36,535 nt of DNA from an uncultured delta proteobacterium (GTDB taxonomy: Bacteria > Desulfobacterota > Syntrophia > Syntrophales > Smithellaceae). Position numbers and translations under genes: made by a program. The stretch is from positions 1 to 36,535 of the forward strand of contig CAIVDK010000306.1 of assembly GCA_903904655.1 (NCBI GenBank), read 5' to 3'. This document shows, in pieces, positions 1 through 6,943 of the stretch. A model generated the notes under the pieces. It had not been told where the DNA came from and ran no database searches. It worked only from the letters and a program-made list of their open reading frames with translations. Numbering within the stretch: the first letter of the stretch is position 1; the number at the start of each line of letters is the position of its first letter.

Positions 1-791
1 CTGCTGGGGGTGAAGGTAAAGCCGGTTTTGACGGGTGTTACCGTATAGGAGCCGCTGAGAAGTCCCGTAAAAGTGTATTTGCCATCGGCATCAGTTGTCG
101 TTGATTTGTTTTCCGCTCCTGTCAAGTTGATGGTTACACCTTCTTTCGTCGCGCCGCTCACCTCACCCGATATGCTGTATGTGGGAATAGGAACGGGCGC
201 TGACGTAAAGTTATTGTCCGTTGAATGAGCGCCACTCACTGTTGGACTAAGATTCACCGGGGTAAAGATGTAACCCGCCCGGGAAGGCGTCACCGTGTAA
301 CTGCCATTCACAAGACCGGAAAAACTGTAATTACCGCTGGCATCGGTTATAGCCGTCCCGGTTGCGCCACCGCTTAAAATAATTGTCACGCCCGCCTGCA
401 CAGACCCTGATACCGTGCCGGAAAGGCTGTAGGTCGGATCAGTGTTGGCGGTTGCCACAAAATTGGGAGTGGTGACATTTGCTCCGCTGACGACAACGAC
501 GAAACTGACCAGGTTGAATCTATAATCCGCCTTGACGGGAATCACCGTGTACGTGCCGTTCGCCAGGCCCGTGAAGCTGAAATTGCCGTTGACATCGGTT
601 GTCGTAGAAGCGGTCGCCGCACCGGTCAGGTTGATGGTTACACCGGCAAGAATATTACCGCTCACCGCGCCTGTGATACTGTAGGTCGATGGTGCGCTGC
701 CGCCACCACCACCGCCGCAACCTACGGCCACAAAAACCATTATCGCAAGAAAACACAACATCAATCGAGTTGAAATTCTTTCCCTGTTCAT
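1..791 (-). CDS. Lipoprotein with 84-residue carboxypeptidase-regulatory-like repeats (partial)
   Basis: The reading frame starts at ATG 791-789 and stays open to the left edge, so the C-terminus is missing. An AGGGGTGAT-like ribosome binding site precedes the start. Residues 1-24 form a lipoprotein signal peptide ending A-V-G-C with the lipidation Cys at 25, followed by a run of glycines. Then come three tandem repeats of 84 residues, each opening with T-Y-S-[IL]-[ST]-G and carrying the TDxxGxYxFxGLxxGxYTVTPxxxGxxF pattern of carboxypeptidase-regulatory-like (Ig-like beta-sandwich) domains; the third is truncated by the edge. By family this predicts a surface or periplasmic beta-sandwich stalk or adhesion-type lipoprotein; the true function is unknown. 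It is transcribed away from tolQ. The signal peptide and repeats are seen directly; the role is inferred. Confidence 0.85.
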   Translation of the reverse strand, partial: MNRERISTRLMLCFLAIMVFVAVGCGGGGGGSAPSTYSITGAVSGNILAGVTINLTGAATASTTTDVNGNFSFTGLANGTYTVIPVKADYRFNLVSFVVVVSGANVTTPNFVATANTDPTYSLSGTVSGSVQAGVTIILSGGATGTAITDASGNYSFSGLVNGSYTVTPSRAGYIFTPVNLSPTVSGAHSTDNNFTSAPVPIPTYSISGEVSGATKEGVTINLTGAENKSTTTDADGKYTFTGLLSGSYTVTPVKTGFTFTPS

Positions 792-990
792 GTTTTGATC
801 ACCCCTAAATGCGAAATCGTTATATTTTAAACATACCTTCAAAATAATTAGCTAAATTTTCCACGCATTATTGGAAATGTCAATCGAAAGCTGTCTTTTT
901 TTCACGAAACTTCCATAACCGGATAGCACGAATCATTAAGAATGCTGAAGCAATGCCGACGATACCGTCTGTATCGCAGTAAAAGATGTA

Positions 991-1019
991 TTGACAAGCC
1001 CCTTTTTTTCCTTTAGGTT
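991..1019 (+). promoter_or_regulatory. Candidate sigma70 promoter for tolQRAB
   Basis: TTGACA at 991-996 is a perfect -35 box. A 17-bp spacer leads to TAGGTT at 1014-1019, a weak -10. The tolQ start lies about 40 bp downstream with GGAG at 1046-1049. The rest of the 792-1057 gap is A+T-rich and shows no gene. Confidence 0.5.
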
Positions 1020-1057
1020 ACATCGCAAATTTCAAAACCATTTCTGGAGATAATAAA

Positions 1058-1777
1058 GTGAAAGATATTGTGTCTTTAGGCATAGGAAGCAATTTTCACG
1101 GCTCTCTTTTTGGCATGATTTTAGATGCCGGTTTGATGGTCAAATTTGTTTTGCTCATTCTGCTCATTCTCTCCGTCGTTTCCTGGACGATCATTTTTCT
1201 AAAATTCCGGTATTATCGGAAAATCAGAACAGAAAATGAGGCTTTTGATTCCGACTATCAACGCAGCAATAAACTTTCCGAAGTCCTGCCTGCGGCCAAG
1301 AAATATTCATGTTCGACAACGGCGCAAGTGTTTCGTGTCGGTTATACGGAACTGACCAAAGTGAATAAGTTGTCCAAAGACGCAACACAAGGTGAAGAAA
1401 TCAGTCTCTCTTCTCTGGATAGTGTGCAGCGGGCGCTCAACCGAGCCTCCAACACGGAAATGACCAAACTGGAAAGCGCGTTGGGATTCCTAGCCACAAC
1501 CGGTTCGGCCAGCCCCTTCATCGGTTTATTCGGCACGGTCTGGGGGATTATGGAAACCTTCAAAGCCATCGGTGCGCGTGGTTCGGCGACGCTGGCCGTT
1601 GTCGCCCCCGGCATCTCAGAAGCACTGATCGCCACGGCGGCGGGACTGGCCGCGGCCATCCCGGCCGTCATTTTCTATAATTATTTTTTGAATAAGTCTA
1701 AAACGATGGTGCAGGAAATGGATAACTTTGCCGATGAGTTTTTGAATATCGTCGAGCGTTATCTGATTCGTAAGTAA
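1058..1777 (+). CDS. tolQ: TolQ, Tol-Pal inner-membrane proton channel subunit
   Basis: A 239-residue protein of the MotA/TolQ/ExbB family. It starts with GTG, with GGAG eight bases upstream. A first membrane helix lies near residues 26-50, a cytoplasmic stretch follows, and two helices follow at about 142-172 and 185-212. The conserved patterns TTGSASPFIGLFGTVWGIM and EALIATAAGLAAAIPAV are present and typical of the family. TolQ assembles with TolR as a pmf-driven motor that energises TolA to keep the outer membrane attached during division. It heads the cluster tolQ-tolR-tolA-tolB, with tolR 17 bp downstream. ybgC, which precedes tolQ in E. coli, is absent here. ExbB is the main alternative, but the tolB/pal neighbours favour TolQ. 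Confidence 0.95.
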   Translation: MKDIVSLGIGSNFHGSLFGMILDAGLMVKFVLLILLILSVVSWTIIFLKFRYYRKIRTENEAFDSDYQRSNKLSEVLPAAKKYSCSTTAQVFRVGYTELTKVNKLSKDATQGEEISLSSLDSVQRALNRASNTEMTKLESALGFLATTGSASPFIGLFGTVWGIMETFKAIGARGSATLAVVAPGISEALIATAAGLAAAIPAVIFYNYFLNKSKTMVQEMDNFADEFLNIVERYLIRK

Positions 1778-1794
1778 GTTGATTCAGGATAGAC

Positions 1795-2220
1795 ATGATG
1801 CGAACAACACGCAGAAGTAATACTGAAAAAAGAGCCATGGCGGACATTAACGTTACACCGCTCGTTGATGTTATGCTTGTGCTTCTTATTATCTTTATGG
1901 TTACCGCACCGATGCTTTCCATGGGCATTGATGTCAACCTGCCGCGTGTTAAATCAAAAAGTATTGATCTCGCGGAAGAGAAACTGGTCTTGAGCATTAA
2001 AGAAAACAAAGAAATTTTCTTAAACAAAACGAGAATGCCGCTTCAGGATCTCAACGCGAAGCTTGCCGCAATCTTTGCTGAGCGCGTTGACCGGGAGATT
2101 TTCCTCCGCGCCGATAAAAATGTTCCTTACGGCTTTGTGGTGGAAGTGATGTCGGAAATACGCAAAGCAGGCGTCGATAAGCTTGGCATGATTACCGAAC
2201 CGCCCGAGGGCATAAAATGA
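1795..2220 (+). CDS. tolR: TolR, Tol-Pal proton channel subunit
   Basis: A 141-residue ExbD/TolR family protein. Two successive ATG codons (1795 and 1798) could serve as start; an AGGA at 1786-1789 is compatible with either. The single membrane helix spans about residues 22-42 and carries the family Asp in NVTPLVDVMLVLLIIFM (Asp25), which is the protonatable residue in TolR/ExbD. A periplasmic domain follows, ending in the usual DKxVPYGxVVEVMxxIRxAG pattern. It pairs with TolQ. Its stop overlaps the start of the next gene as ATGA, which indicates translational coupling. Confidence 0.95.
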   Translation: MMRTTRRSNTEKRAMADINVTPLVDVMLVLLIIFMVTAPMLSMGIDVNLPRVKSKSIDLAEEKLVLSIKENKEIFLNKTRMPLQDLNAKLAAIFAERVDREIFLRADKNVPYGFVVEVMSEIRKAGVDKLGMITEPPEGIK

Positions 2221-2969
2221 CGTCCCGGACGCCCCATAAAAACGCCTTCGGCAATACCGGTAGTCCCTACAATATGTTCTTCGCCTCCCTGTTTCTTCAC
2301 CTGATTGTTATTGCCGCCATTATCATCACCGTGCCCGGCGCATCAAAGCAGTTAACCTTTGGTGCACCCTATTCCGTCGCACTGGTAGGTCCCGAAGTCA
2401 TGCGGTCGCCCCAGGAGAACTCCGTTGCAAAAAACATTCTGCAACCAGCACAATCGGCCCATCCCGTCATTCTGAAGGGCAATCCCGTCACTTTGAAGGC
2501 TGCGTCTCTGATTAAAAAAGACGAAACAGGCAAACCGGACATTGAAAAAGCAATCAGCGCCATTAAGCAAAAAGAACTTACTAACATGGAAATCAACAAG
2601 ACGAGCAAATCTCCGCCCGCCTCGACATCCCCCGGCGCCGCCTCTTCGGCTGAAAATCAATCGCAAGCAAACGACTATAGCCGTTTTGTCTGGTCGAAAA
2701 TAAAAAAGAACTGGACGCTGCCTGCCGCTTTAATGCCCAAAAACAATGTAGAAACGATTATCGAAGTTAGAATTGCGCAAAGCGGCGCGTTGGAATATAT
2801 CGGGTTTGAAAAACGCTCCGGTAATCATTATTTTGATGAGTCTGCGCTGCGCGCCGTTAAAAAATCGGTTCCCTTTCCGCCGCTTATGGGATGGGTGGCC
2901 CATCGCTCCATTGAAATCGGCATCCGGTTTCATTCTGCGGAATTACGCCAGACGAATACAAAGGATTGA
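2217..2969 (+). CDS. tolA: TolA/TonB-like energy transducer
   Basis: A 250-residue protein whose ATG overlaps the tolR stop (ATGA at 2217-2220). One N-terminal membrane helix lies at about residues 19-41. A low-complexity Pro/Ser/Lys-rich linker occupies about 60-150. The C-terminal TonB/TolA domain (about 152-245) has the characteristic WSKIKKNWTLP, VRIAQSGALEYI and ESALRAVKKSVPFPPLM segments. The role is to span the periplasm and transmit TolQR energy to Pal/TolB. It is shorter than E. coli TolA and lacks a long Ala-rich helix, which is common outside the gammaproteobacteria. Position between tolR and tolB makes TolA the best name; a TonB paralogue is the alternative. Confidence 0.88.
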   Translation: MTSRTPHKNAFGNTGSPYNMFFASLFLHLIVIAAIIITVPGASKQLTFGAPYSVALVGPEVMRSPQENSVAKNILQPAQSAHPVILKGNPVTLKAASLIKKDETGKPDIEKAISAIKQKELTNMEINKTSKSPPASTSPGAASSAENQSQANDYSRFVWSKIKKNWTLPAALMPKNNVETIIEVRIAQSGALEYIGFEKRSGNHYFDESALRAVKKSVPFPPLMGWVAHRSIEIGIRFHSAELRQTNTKD

Positions 2970-2977
2970 CCATCATC

Positions 2978-4300
2978 ATGGGAAATAAACATACATTCAA
3001 GCTATTGACTTTATTCATTTTTATATTAATAGGCATCTTGCATAACACAGCCTTGGCCAAAGTATATATTGATATTGACGCACCGGGTTTTCAACAATTC
3101 CCCCTAGCGGTTTGTGATTTTCAAAACAAAAAAACAGGGGCGTTACCATCAGATGAATTCAGTACCGCTATTGCCGACAACATCCGGCACTACCTCGACT
3201 TGTCGGGAATCTTTAATATTTTGGACAAGAAAAGTTTTCTGGAAGGCGTTGAGCCAGGTACTCCGGAAACCATCCGTTTTTCCGACTGGTCTGTCATTGG
3301 CGCGGATTTTCTGCTGCGCGGTGATATGATAATCGCCGGCCAAAATGATGTCATCGTGGAGAGCCGTTTGTACGACGTCACGCGTGGCCAGATGCTTTTT
3401 AATAAAAAATATTTGGATAAAACCGGCGACCTGCCGGCATTTGCTCGCGCTATCGCCGCCGATATCCTGCTTGCGCTGACCGGAGATGAAGGAGACTTCA
3501 ATACAAAAATTGCCTTTGTGATCAAAAAAAATGCCCGGTCCGATATTTACACGATGAACTATAACGCATCCGACATGATAAATCTGACAAATCATCAAAA
3601 CATTGTCGCGGCGCCGCGCTGGTCGCCGGACGGTCAATATCTTGCTTTTACATCATACAAAAGCGGCCGGCCAGCGGTTTATCTGCAAAATTTAAAAACC
3701 GGAAAAGAAAAAACCGTTTCTTCGTTCCCTGGCCTAAATTTATGTGGTTCCTTCTCCCCGGACAGCAAAAAACTATTGCTGACGCTGAGTAAGGACAACA
3801 ATGAAGAAATCTATGTCCTGGACATCGACACCATGACGCTCAAGCGTTTAACCCATAGTTATTCCATTGATGTTTCTCCTGCCTGGTCGCCTTGCGGCAA
3901 AAAAATCGCTTTTGTGTCTAATCGTTCGGGCTCCCCGCAAATATTTTTAATGGATACGGACGGTAACAACGTTAAAAGAATAACTTTTGAAGGCAATTAC
4001 AACACATCTCCTTCTTGGTCTCCCCGCGGCGGCAGAATTGCTTATGAAGGTCTCATCAATCACAAGTATCAAATCTTTTCCGTAGATGAGGAAGGCAACA
4101 ACCTTATTCAGTTGACATTTGATGATGCGGATAATGAATATCCATCATGGTCTCCTTCCGGCAGACAAATTGTTTTCAGCTCGAGGCAAGGCTCAAAAAG
4201 TCGCATCAGTATTATGAATGCTAATGGACTGAACATGCGAGTTCTTAAGGAAAATAAAGACCATTTAGTGATGCCTTCCTGGTCACCCAGATTTAAATAG
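2978..4300 (+). CDS. tolB: TolB, periplasmic beta-propeller of the Tol-Pal system
   Basis: About 440 residues. I place the start at ATG 2978, because AAGGA at 2961-2965 leaves a usable spacing to it, whereas an in-frame TTG at 2966 touches the SD directly. A Sec signal peptide ends near TALA-KV. The N-terminal TolB domain (about 25-170) is followed by a six-bladed propeller with repeated PD40-type motifs: WSPDGQYLAFTS, FSPDSKKLLLT, WSPCGKKIAFVS, WSPRGGRIAYEG and WSPSGRQIVFSS, ending WSPRF. TolB binds Pal and outer-membrane proteins in the periplasm. The previous gene overlaps the extreme 5' region, and pal follows after 238 bp with its own promoter. Confidence 0.95.
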   Translation: MGNKHTFKLLTLFIFILIGILHNTALAKVYIDIDAPGFQQFPLAVCDFQNKKTGALPSDEFSTAIADNIRHYLDLSGIFNILDKKSFLEGVEPGTPETIRFSDWSVIGADFLLRGDMIIAGQNDVIVESRLYDVTRGQMLFNKKYLDKTGDLPAFARAIAADILLALTGDEGDFNTKIAFVIKKNARSDIYTMNYNASDMINLTNHQNIVAAPRWSPDGQYLAFTSYKSGRPAVYLQNLKTGKEKTVSSFPGLNLCGSFSPDSKKLLLTLSKDNNEEIYVLDIDTMTLKRLTHSYSIDVSPAWSPCGKKIAFVSNRSGSPQIFLMDTDGNNVKRITFEGNYNTSPSWSPRGGRIAYEGLINHKYQIFSVDEEGNNLIQLTFDDADNEYPSWSPSGRQIVFSSRQGSKSRISIMNANGLNMRVLKENKDHLVMPSWSPRFK

Positions 4301-4459
4301 AAAATTTATTTCATGTTGGGGTTGTTATTTTTCAGCCTTTGCCGTATAGAAAGCAATATGATTAGTTATGCATTCAACAGGGATATCGAAAAGCAGCGAG
4401 GTTGCCGGGCATCCCCTTGAAAAATACCTTATATGCATTTAATTTTTATATTATTTTTG

Positions 4460-4488
4460 TTGACGTCCACAGGCAAGTTATGTTTAAA
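4460..4488 (+). promoter_or_regulatory. Candidate sigma70 promoter for pal-cpoB
   Basis: TTGACG at 4460-4465, a 17-bp spacer, then TTTAAA at 4483-4488. It lies in the 238-bp gap between tolB and pal, so pal and cpoB can be expressed separately from tolQRAB. No convincing terminator for tolB is seen in the gap. Confidence 0.45.
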
Positions 4489-4501
4489 TTTTGGCACAAC
4501 T

Positions 4502-4516
4502 TGTGAGCTACTCACA
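4502..4516. promoter_or_regulatory. Short palindrome in the pal leader
   Basis: TGTGAG-CTA-CTCACA is a perfect 6-bp inverted repeat just downstream of the predicted pal transcription start and 10 bp upstream of its ribosome binding site. It could be an operator or a small mRNA hairpin. Confidence 0.35.
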
Positions 4517-4538
4517 CCCATAACGAAAGGAGAATATC

Positions 4539-5132
4539 ATGAAGAAACATTTAACGCTAATAGGGTTATTTATGGTTTTTGCATTTAGTTTGACAATGTT
4601 CAGTGGTTGCGCGGAAAAGAAGGCGGTTGTCAAGGATGAGGCCATCCAGGAACAAAAGGTTGCGCCCACTCAGACGGCACCGGTAGTAGTGACAGACGAT
4701 GAAGCCGCCCGCCGAGCAAAAGAACAGGCAGATCGAGAAGCCGCTCTGAAAGCACAGGCCGCGAAGGATAGAGCCGCAAGAAATGCAGCAGCGCTCAACG
4801 ACCTGAATATTCAAAACATCTATTTTGATTATAACAAATCCAGTGTCCGCCCCGATGCCCGTGAAATATTGAAGTCCAACGCCGATATATTCACAAAGAA
4901 CAGCGCTGCCAAGATCGTTGTTGAAGGCTATTGCGATGAAAGAGGCACCGCCGAATACAATATGGCTCTGGGAGAGAGACGTGCCCAGGAAGCCAAGCAA
5001 TACCTGATAAATCTGGGGATCAGTGCATCGCGACTTGAAACCATCAGCTATGGTAAGGAACGTCCGGCTAACGAAGCCCACAATGAAGCGGCCTGGGCGC
5101 AGAACAGACGCGCACAGTTTCTTTTGAAATAA
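4539..5132 (+). CDS. pal: Pal, peptidoglycan-associated lipoprotein
   Basis: A 197-residue outer-membrane lipoprotein. AAGGAG at 4527-4532 is well placed for the ATG. Residues 1-23 are a lipoprotein signal peptide ending F-S-G-C with lipidated Cys24. An Ala/Lys/Glu-rich linker (about 45-90) is followed by an OmpA-like peptidoglycan-binding domain (about 92-197) with IYFDYNKSSVRPDA, VEGYCDERGTAEYNMALGE-type and SYGKERP motifs; the Asp and Arg that hold meso-diaminopimelate in the family are in the YCDERGT segment. Pal anchors the outer membrane to peptidoglycan and binds TolB. cpoB follows 19 bp downstream, probably in the same transcript. Confidence 0.97.
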   Translation: MKKHLTLIGLFMVFAFSLTMFSGCAEKKAVVKDEAIQEQKVAPTQTAPVVVTDDEAARRAKEQADREAALKAQAAKDRAARNAAALNDLNIQNIYFDYNKSSVRPDAREILKSNADIFTKNSAAKIVVEGYCDERGTAEYNMALGERRAQEAKQYLINLGISASRLETISYGKERPANEAHNEAAWAQNRRAQFLLK

Positions 5133-5151
5133 TTCAGAAAAGGAGAAAGCT

Positions 5152-5958
5152 TTGAAAAGCTCTCTTTATCTCATATTTCTAGTGCTTGTTTTTTTCGTTT
5201 CCGGCTGTGCGACATCGTCCGATTTAAAGGCGGTCCGCTCGGAATTAGACCAGCAGATGGAAGAGAAGCTTGCCGCGGTGGATACTCGAATCGCCGCGGT
5301 GCAAAAAGAGCAGGAGAAAAGCACAACGACTCTGGCTTCCATGCGCAAAGGACAAGCCAATACCAGCGCGGACTTTGCAGAACTCCGCGATAACATACAG
5401 CAACTACACGGTCAAGTTGAAGCATTGAAGAAAGAAACGTCCCGGGATTCCAAGGAATATAAGGCAAAGATCGACAACCTTCTCCTGAAGATCAATTTCA
5501 TCGAAAATTTCCTGGAAATCAGCAAGAAAGATTCTTCAAGTGACATTGACAGTTCTGCTTTAACCAAGGATCCTTCGGGAAAGCAGGATAAAGCGGCAAT
5601 TTATGCAGCGGCCTATCAGACCTTTAAGGGCGGCAACTACACAAAGGCCAGAGAAGCTTTTCAAGGTTTCCTGACCGCTCATCCGGCAGGCGAATATTCT
5701 GATAATGCCCAGTTCTGGATTGGCGAATGTTATTTTTTTGAAAAGAAATACGACAAGGCCATTCTGGAATATGAAAAAGTGACCAAACAATTCCCCAGCA
5801 GCAACAAGGTTCCTTATGCCTTGTTAAAGCAGGGGATTTCCTTTCAAAACCTGGGCGATAAAGTAAGTGCCAAGCTGCTTCTGCAACAAGTGATTAGGGA
5901 TTATCCCAATACCAGCCAGGCTCGGATTGCGCGTTCCAAGCTTCAGGACATTAACTAG
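5152..5958 (+). CDS. cpoB: CpoB/YbgF, Tol-Pal-associated TPR protein
   Basis: A 268-residue protein starting with TTG; AGGAG at 5141-5145 sits six bases upstream. It has a lipoprotein signal with V-S-G-C and Cys19, unlike E. coli CpoB, which is soluble in the periplasm. Residues about 25-115 form a coiled coil, the trimerisation part of the family. Three tetratricopeptide repeats follow from about 142 to 266 (AYQTFKGGNYTKAREAF, AQFWIGECYFFEKKYDKAI and LLKQGISFQNLGDKVSAK regions). CpoB coordinates Tol function with septal peptidoglycan synthesis in E. coli; here the role is inferred from family and position. A strong terminator follows the stop. Confidence 0.93.
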   Translation: MKSSLYLIFLVLVFFVSGCATSSDLKAVRSELDQQMEEKLAAVDTRIAAVQKEQEKSTTTLASMRKGQANTSADFAELRDNIQQLHGQVEALKKETSRDSKEYKAKIDNLLLKINFIENFLEISKKDSSSDIDSSALTKDPSGKQDKAAIYAAAYQTFKGGNYTKAREAFQGFLTAHPAGEYSDNAQFWIGECYFFEKKYDKAILEYEKVTKQFPSSNKVPYALLKQGISFQNLGDKVSAKLLLQQVIRDYPNTSQARIARSKLQDIN

Positions 5959-5980
5959 GTTTGTCCGATCATAAAAGAAT

Positions 5981-6015
5981 AAAAAAAGGGGCTTTTGCAT
6001 AAGGCCCCTTTTTTT
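5981..6015. terminator. Bidirectional rho-independent terminator
   Basis: A perfect 12-bp stem, A7-GGGGC paired with GCCCC-T7, closes an 11-nt loop. The A-tract and T-tract let it work in both directions. It separates cpoB (+) from the convergent lipoprotein gene (-). Confidence 0.9.
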
Positions 6016-6105
6016 ATCAGTGCGAAAGGACTCTTGACTACGGGAGGACAGTGCACCCAATCCTGATTGCGGTTCTTTCAAGATTCAAACGATGCATGAT
6101 TTTCA

Positions 6106-6123
6106 TAGAGAGACAGCTCTCTA
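6106..6123 (-). terminator. Hairpin directly after the LolB-like gene
   Basis: TAGAGAG-ACAG-CTCTCTA is a perfect 7-bp inverted repeat with a 4-nt loop, five bases beyond the stop of the minus-strand gene. No T-tract follows, so it may protect the mRNA end rather than terminate transcription. Confidence 0.4.
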
Positions 6124-6128
6124 CACTG

Positions 6129-6899
6129 TTAATTCATTTTAATTATTTTGATTTCCGACGGAATCGGCAATTCAAAAACCGACAGATCAGTCGCTTTTTC
6201 GATTTTCAGATCGGAATATTTTACGCTGACAGACGTCATGTTATCCGTCCATTTAATGGTTATCTTTTCGGCAAGAGGACCCTGCGGCGCGTAATTCTCA
6301 TATTGCACCTGATAAATTTCTCTGCCGTCCGAATCATGGCGGACCAGCCTTACTATTCTTCCGTTTTTCTCCATCCAGATCGTTTGCGAAGGCCCCAAAG
6401 GTGTTTTCATGTCAACACGCAGCAAATCGGCTTCCTCGTAACTCGCATATAACAAGTTCTGTTCGGCCAGCGGTGGATAAGAACCGGAGAGAATCATCAC
6501 CATATCTGCAATATTCAATGCAAAAGTTAAAAAACGAGCCAGATTTTCGGCAGAGGGTTTTCCCGAATAAAACTCGCCCCGCGACGGAATAAATATCCTC
6601 ATATCACCAGGCGTTGCGGTCAGGAAAAAATCGGGTGTGCCAATCAGTGGCAGCATCTCCAGACGAAGATAGGAAGGCTTCTGCAAAACTAACGCGGCTC
6701 TGACCGGAAAATTCCCCTGCGCCGTCATCAGATCAATCTGTGCCGTGGCGACAATTCTGTCCGTTTCATGAATCGTTCGGGAAATAATCTCTAAAGATTT
6801 TGGCGGCATGCCAGCGGTTTTCCCGGCGCATCCGCAAACCAGCATCACCAGCCATAAAAAAATAACCACTCGCCCACAGGGAAAATATCGATCACGCAT
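6129..6899 (-). CDS. LolB-like / DUF4292-type outer-membrane lipoprotein
   Basis: About 256 residues from ATG 6899. An in-frame TTG at 6941, two bases after the upstream stop, would add 14 residues, but the ATG gives a cleaner signal peptide. The signal ends L-V-C-G-C with the lipidation Cys at 24. The mature part shows alternating beta-strands (KPSYLRLEMLPLIGTPDFFLTATPG-like region, then FIPSRGEFYSG) that resemble LolB/LppX-type half-barrels binding lipid acyl chains; DUF4292 proteins have this layout. I infer a lipoprotein-binding or lipid-handling role at the outer membrane, but this is not LolB by clear signature. It is the last gene of a minus-strand group behind the TPR lipoprotein. Confidence 0.65.
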   Translation of the reverse strand: MRDRYFPCGRVVIFLWLVMLVCGCAGKTAGMPPKSLEIISRTIHETDRIVATAQIDLMTAQGNFPVRAALVLQKPSYLRLEMLPLIGTPDFFLTATPGDMRIFIPSRGEFYSGKPSAENLARFLTFALNIADMVMILSGSYPPLAEQNLLYASYEEADLLRVDMKTPLGPSQTIWMEKNGRIVRLVRHDSDGREIYQVQYENYAPQGPLAEKITIKWTDNMTSVSVKYSDLKIEKATDLSVFELPIPSEIKIIKMN

Positions 6900-6943
6900 G
6901 TCAGAAGCACTACCTGGGAAATTTGACGTAGTTTTTGGCAACT

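Noticed and set aside
2966-2977. TTG start for tolB
   Set aside because: It touches the SD directly; ATG 2978 gives workable spacing and a normal signal peptide.
4301-4459. Terminator after tolB
   Set aside because: No stem of useful length with a T-tract was found in this A+T-rich stretch.
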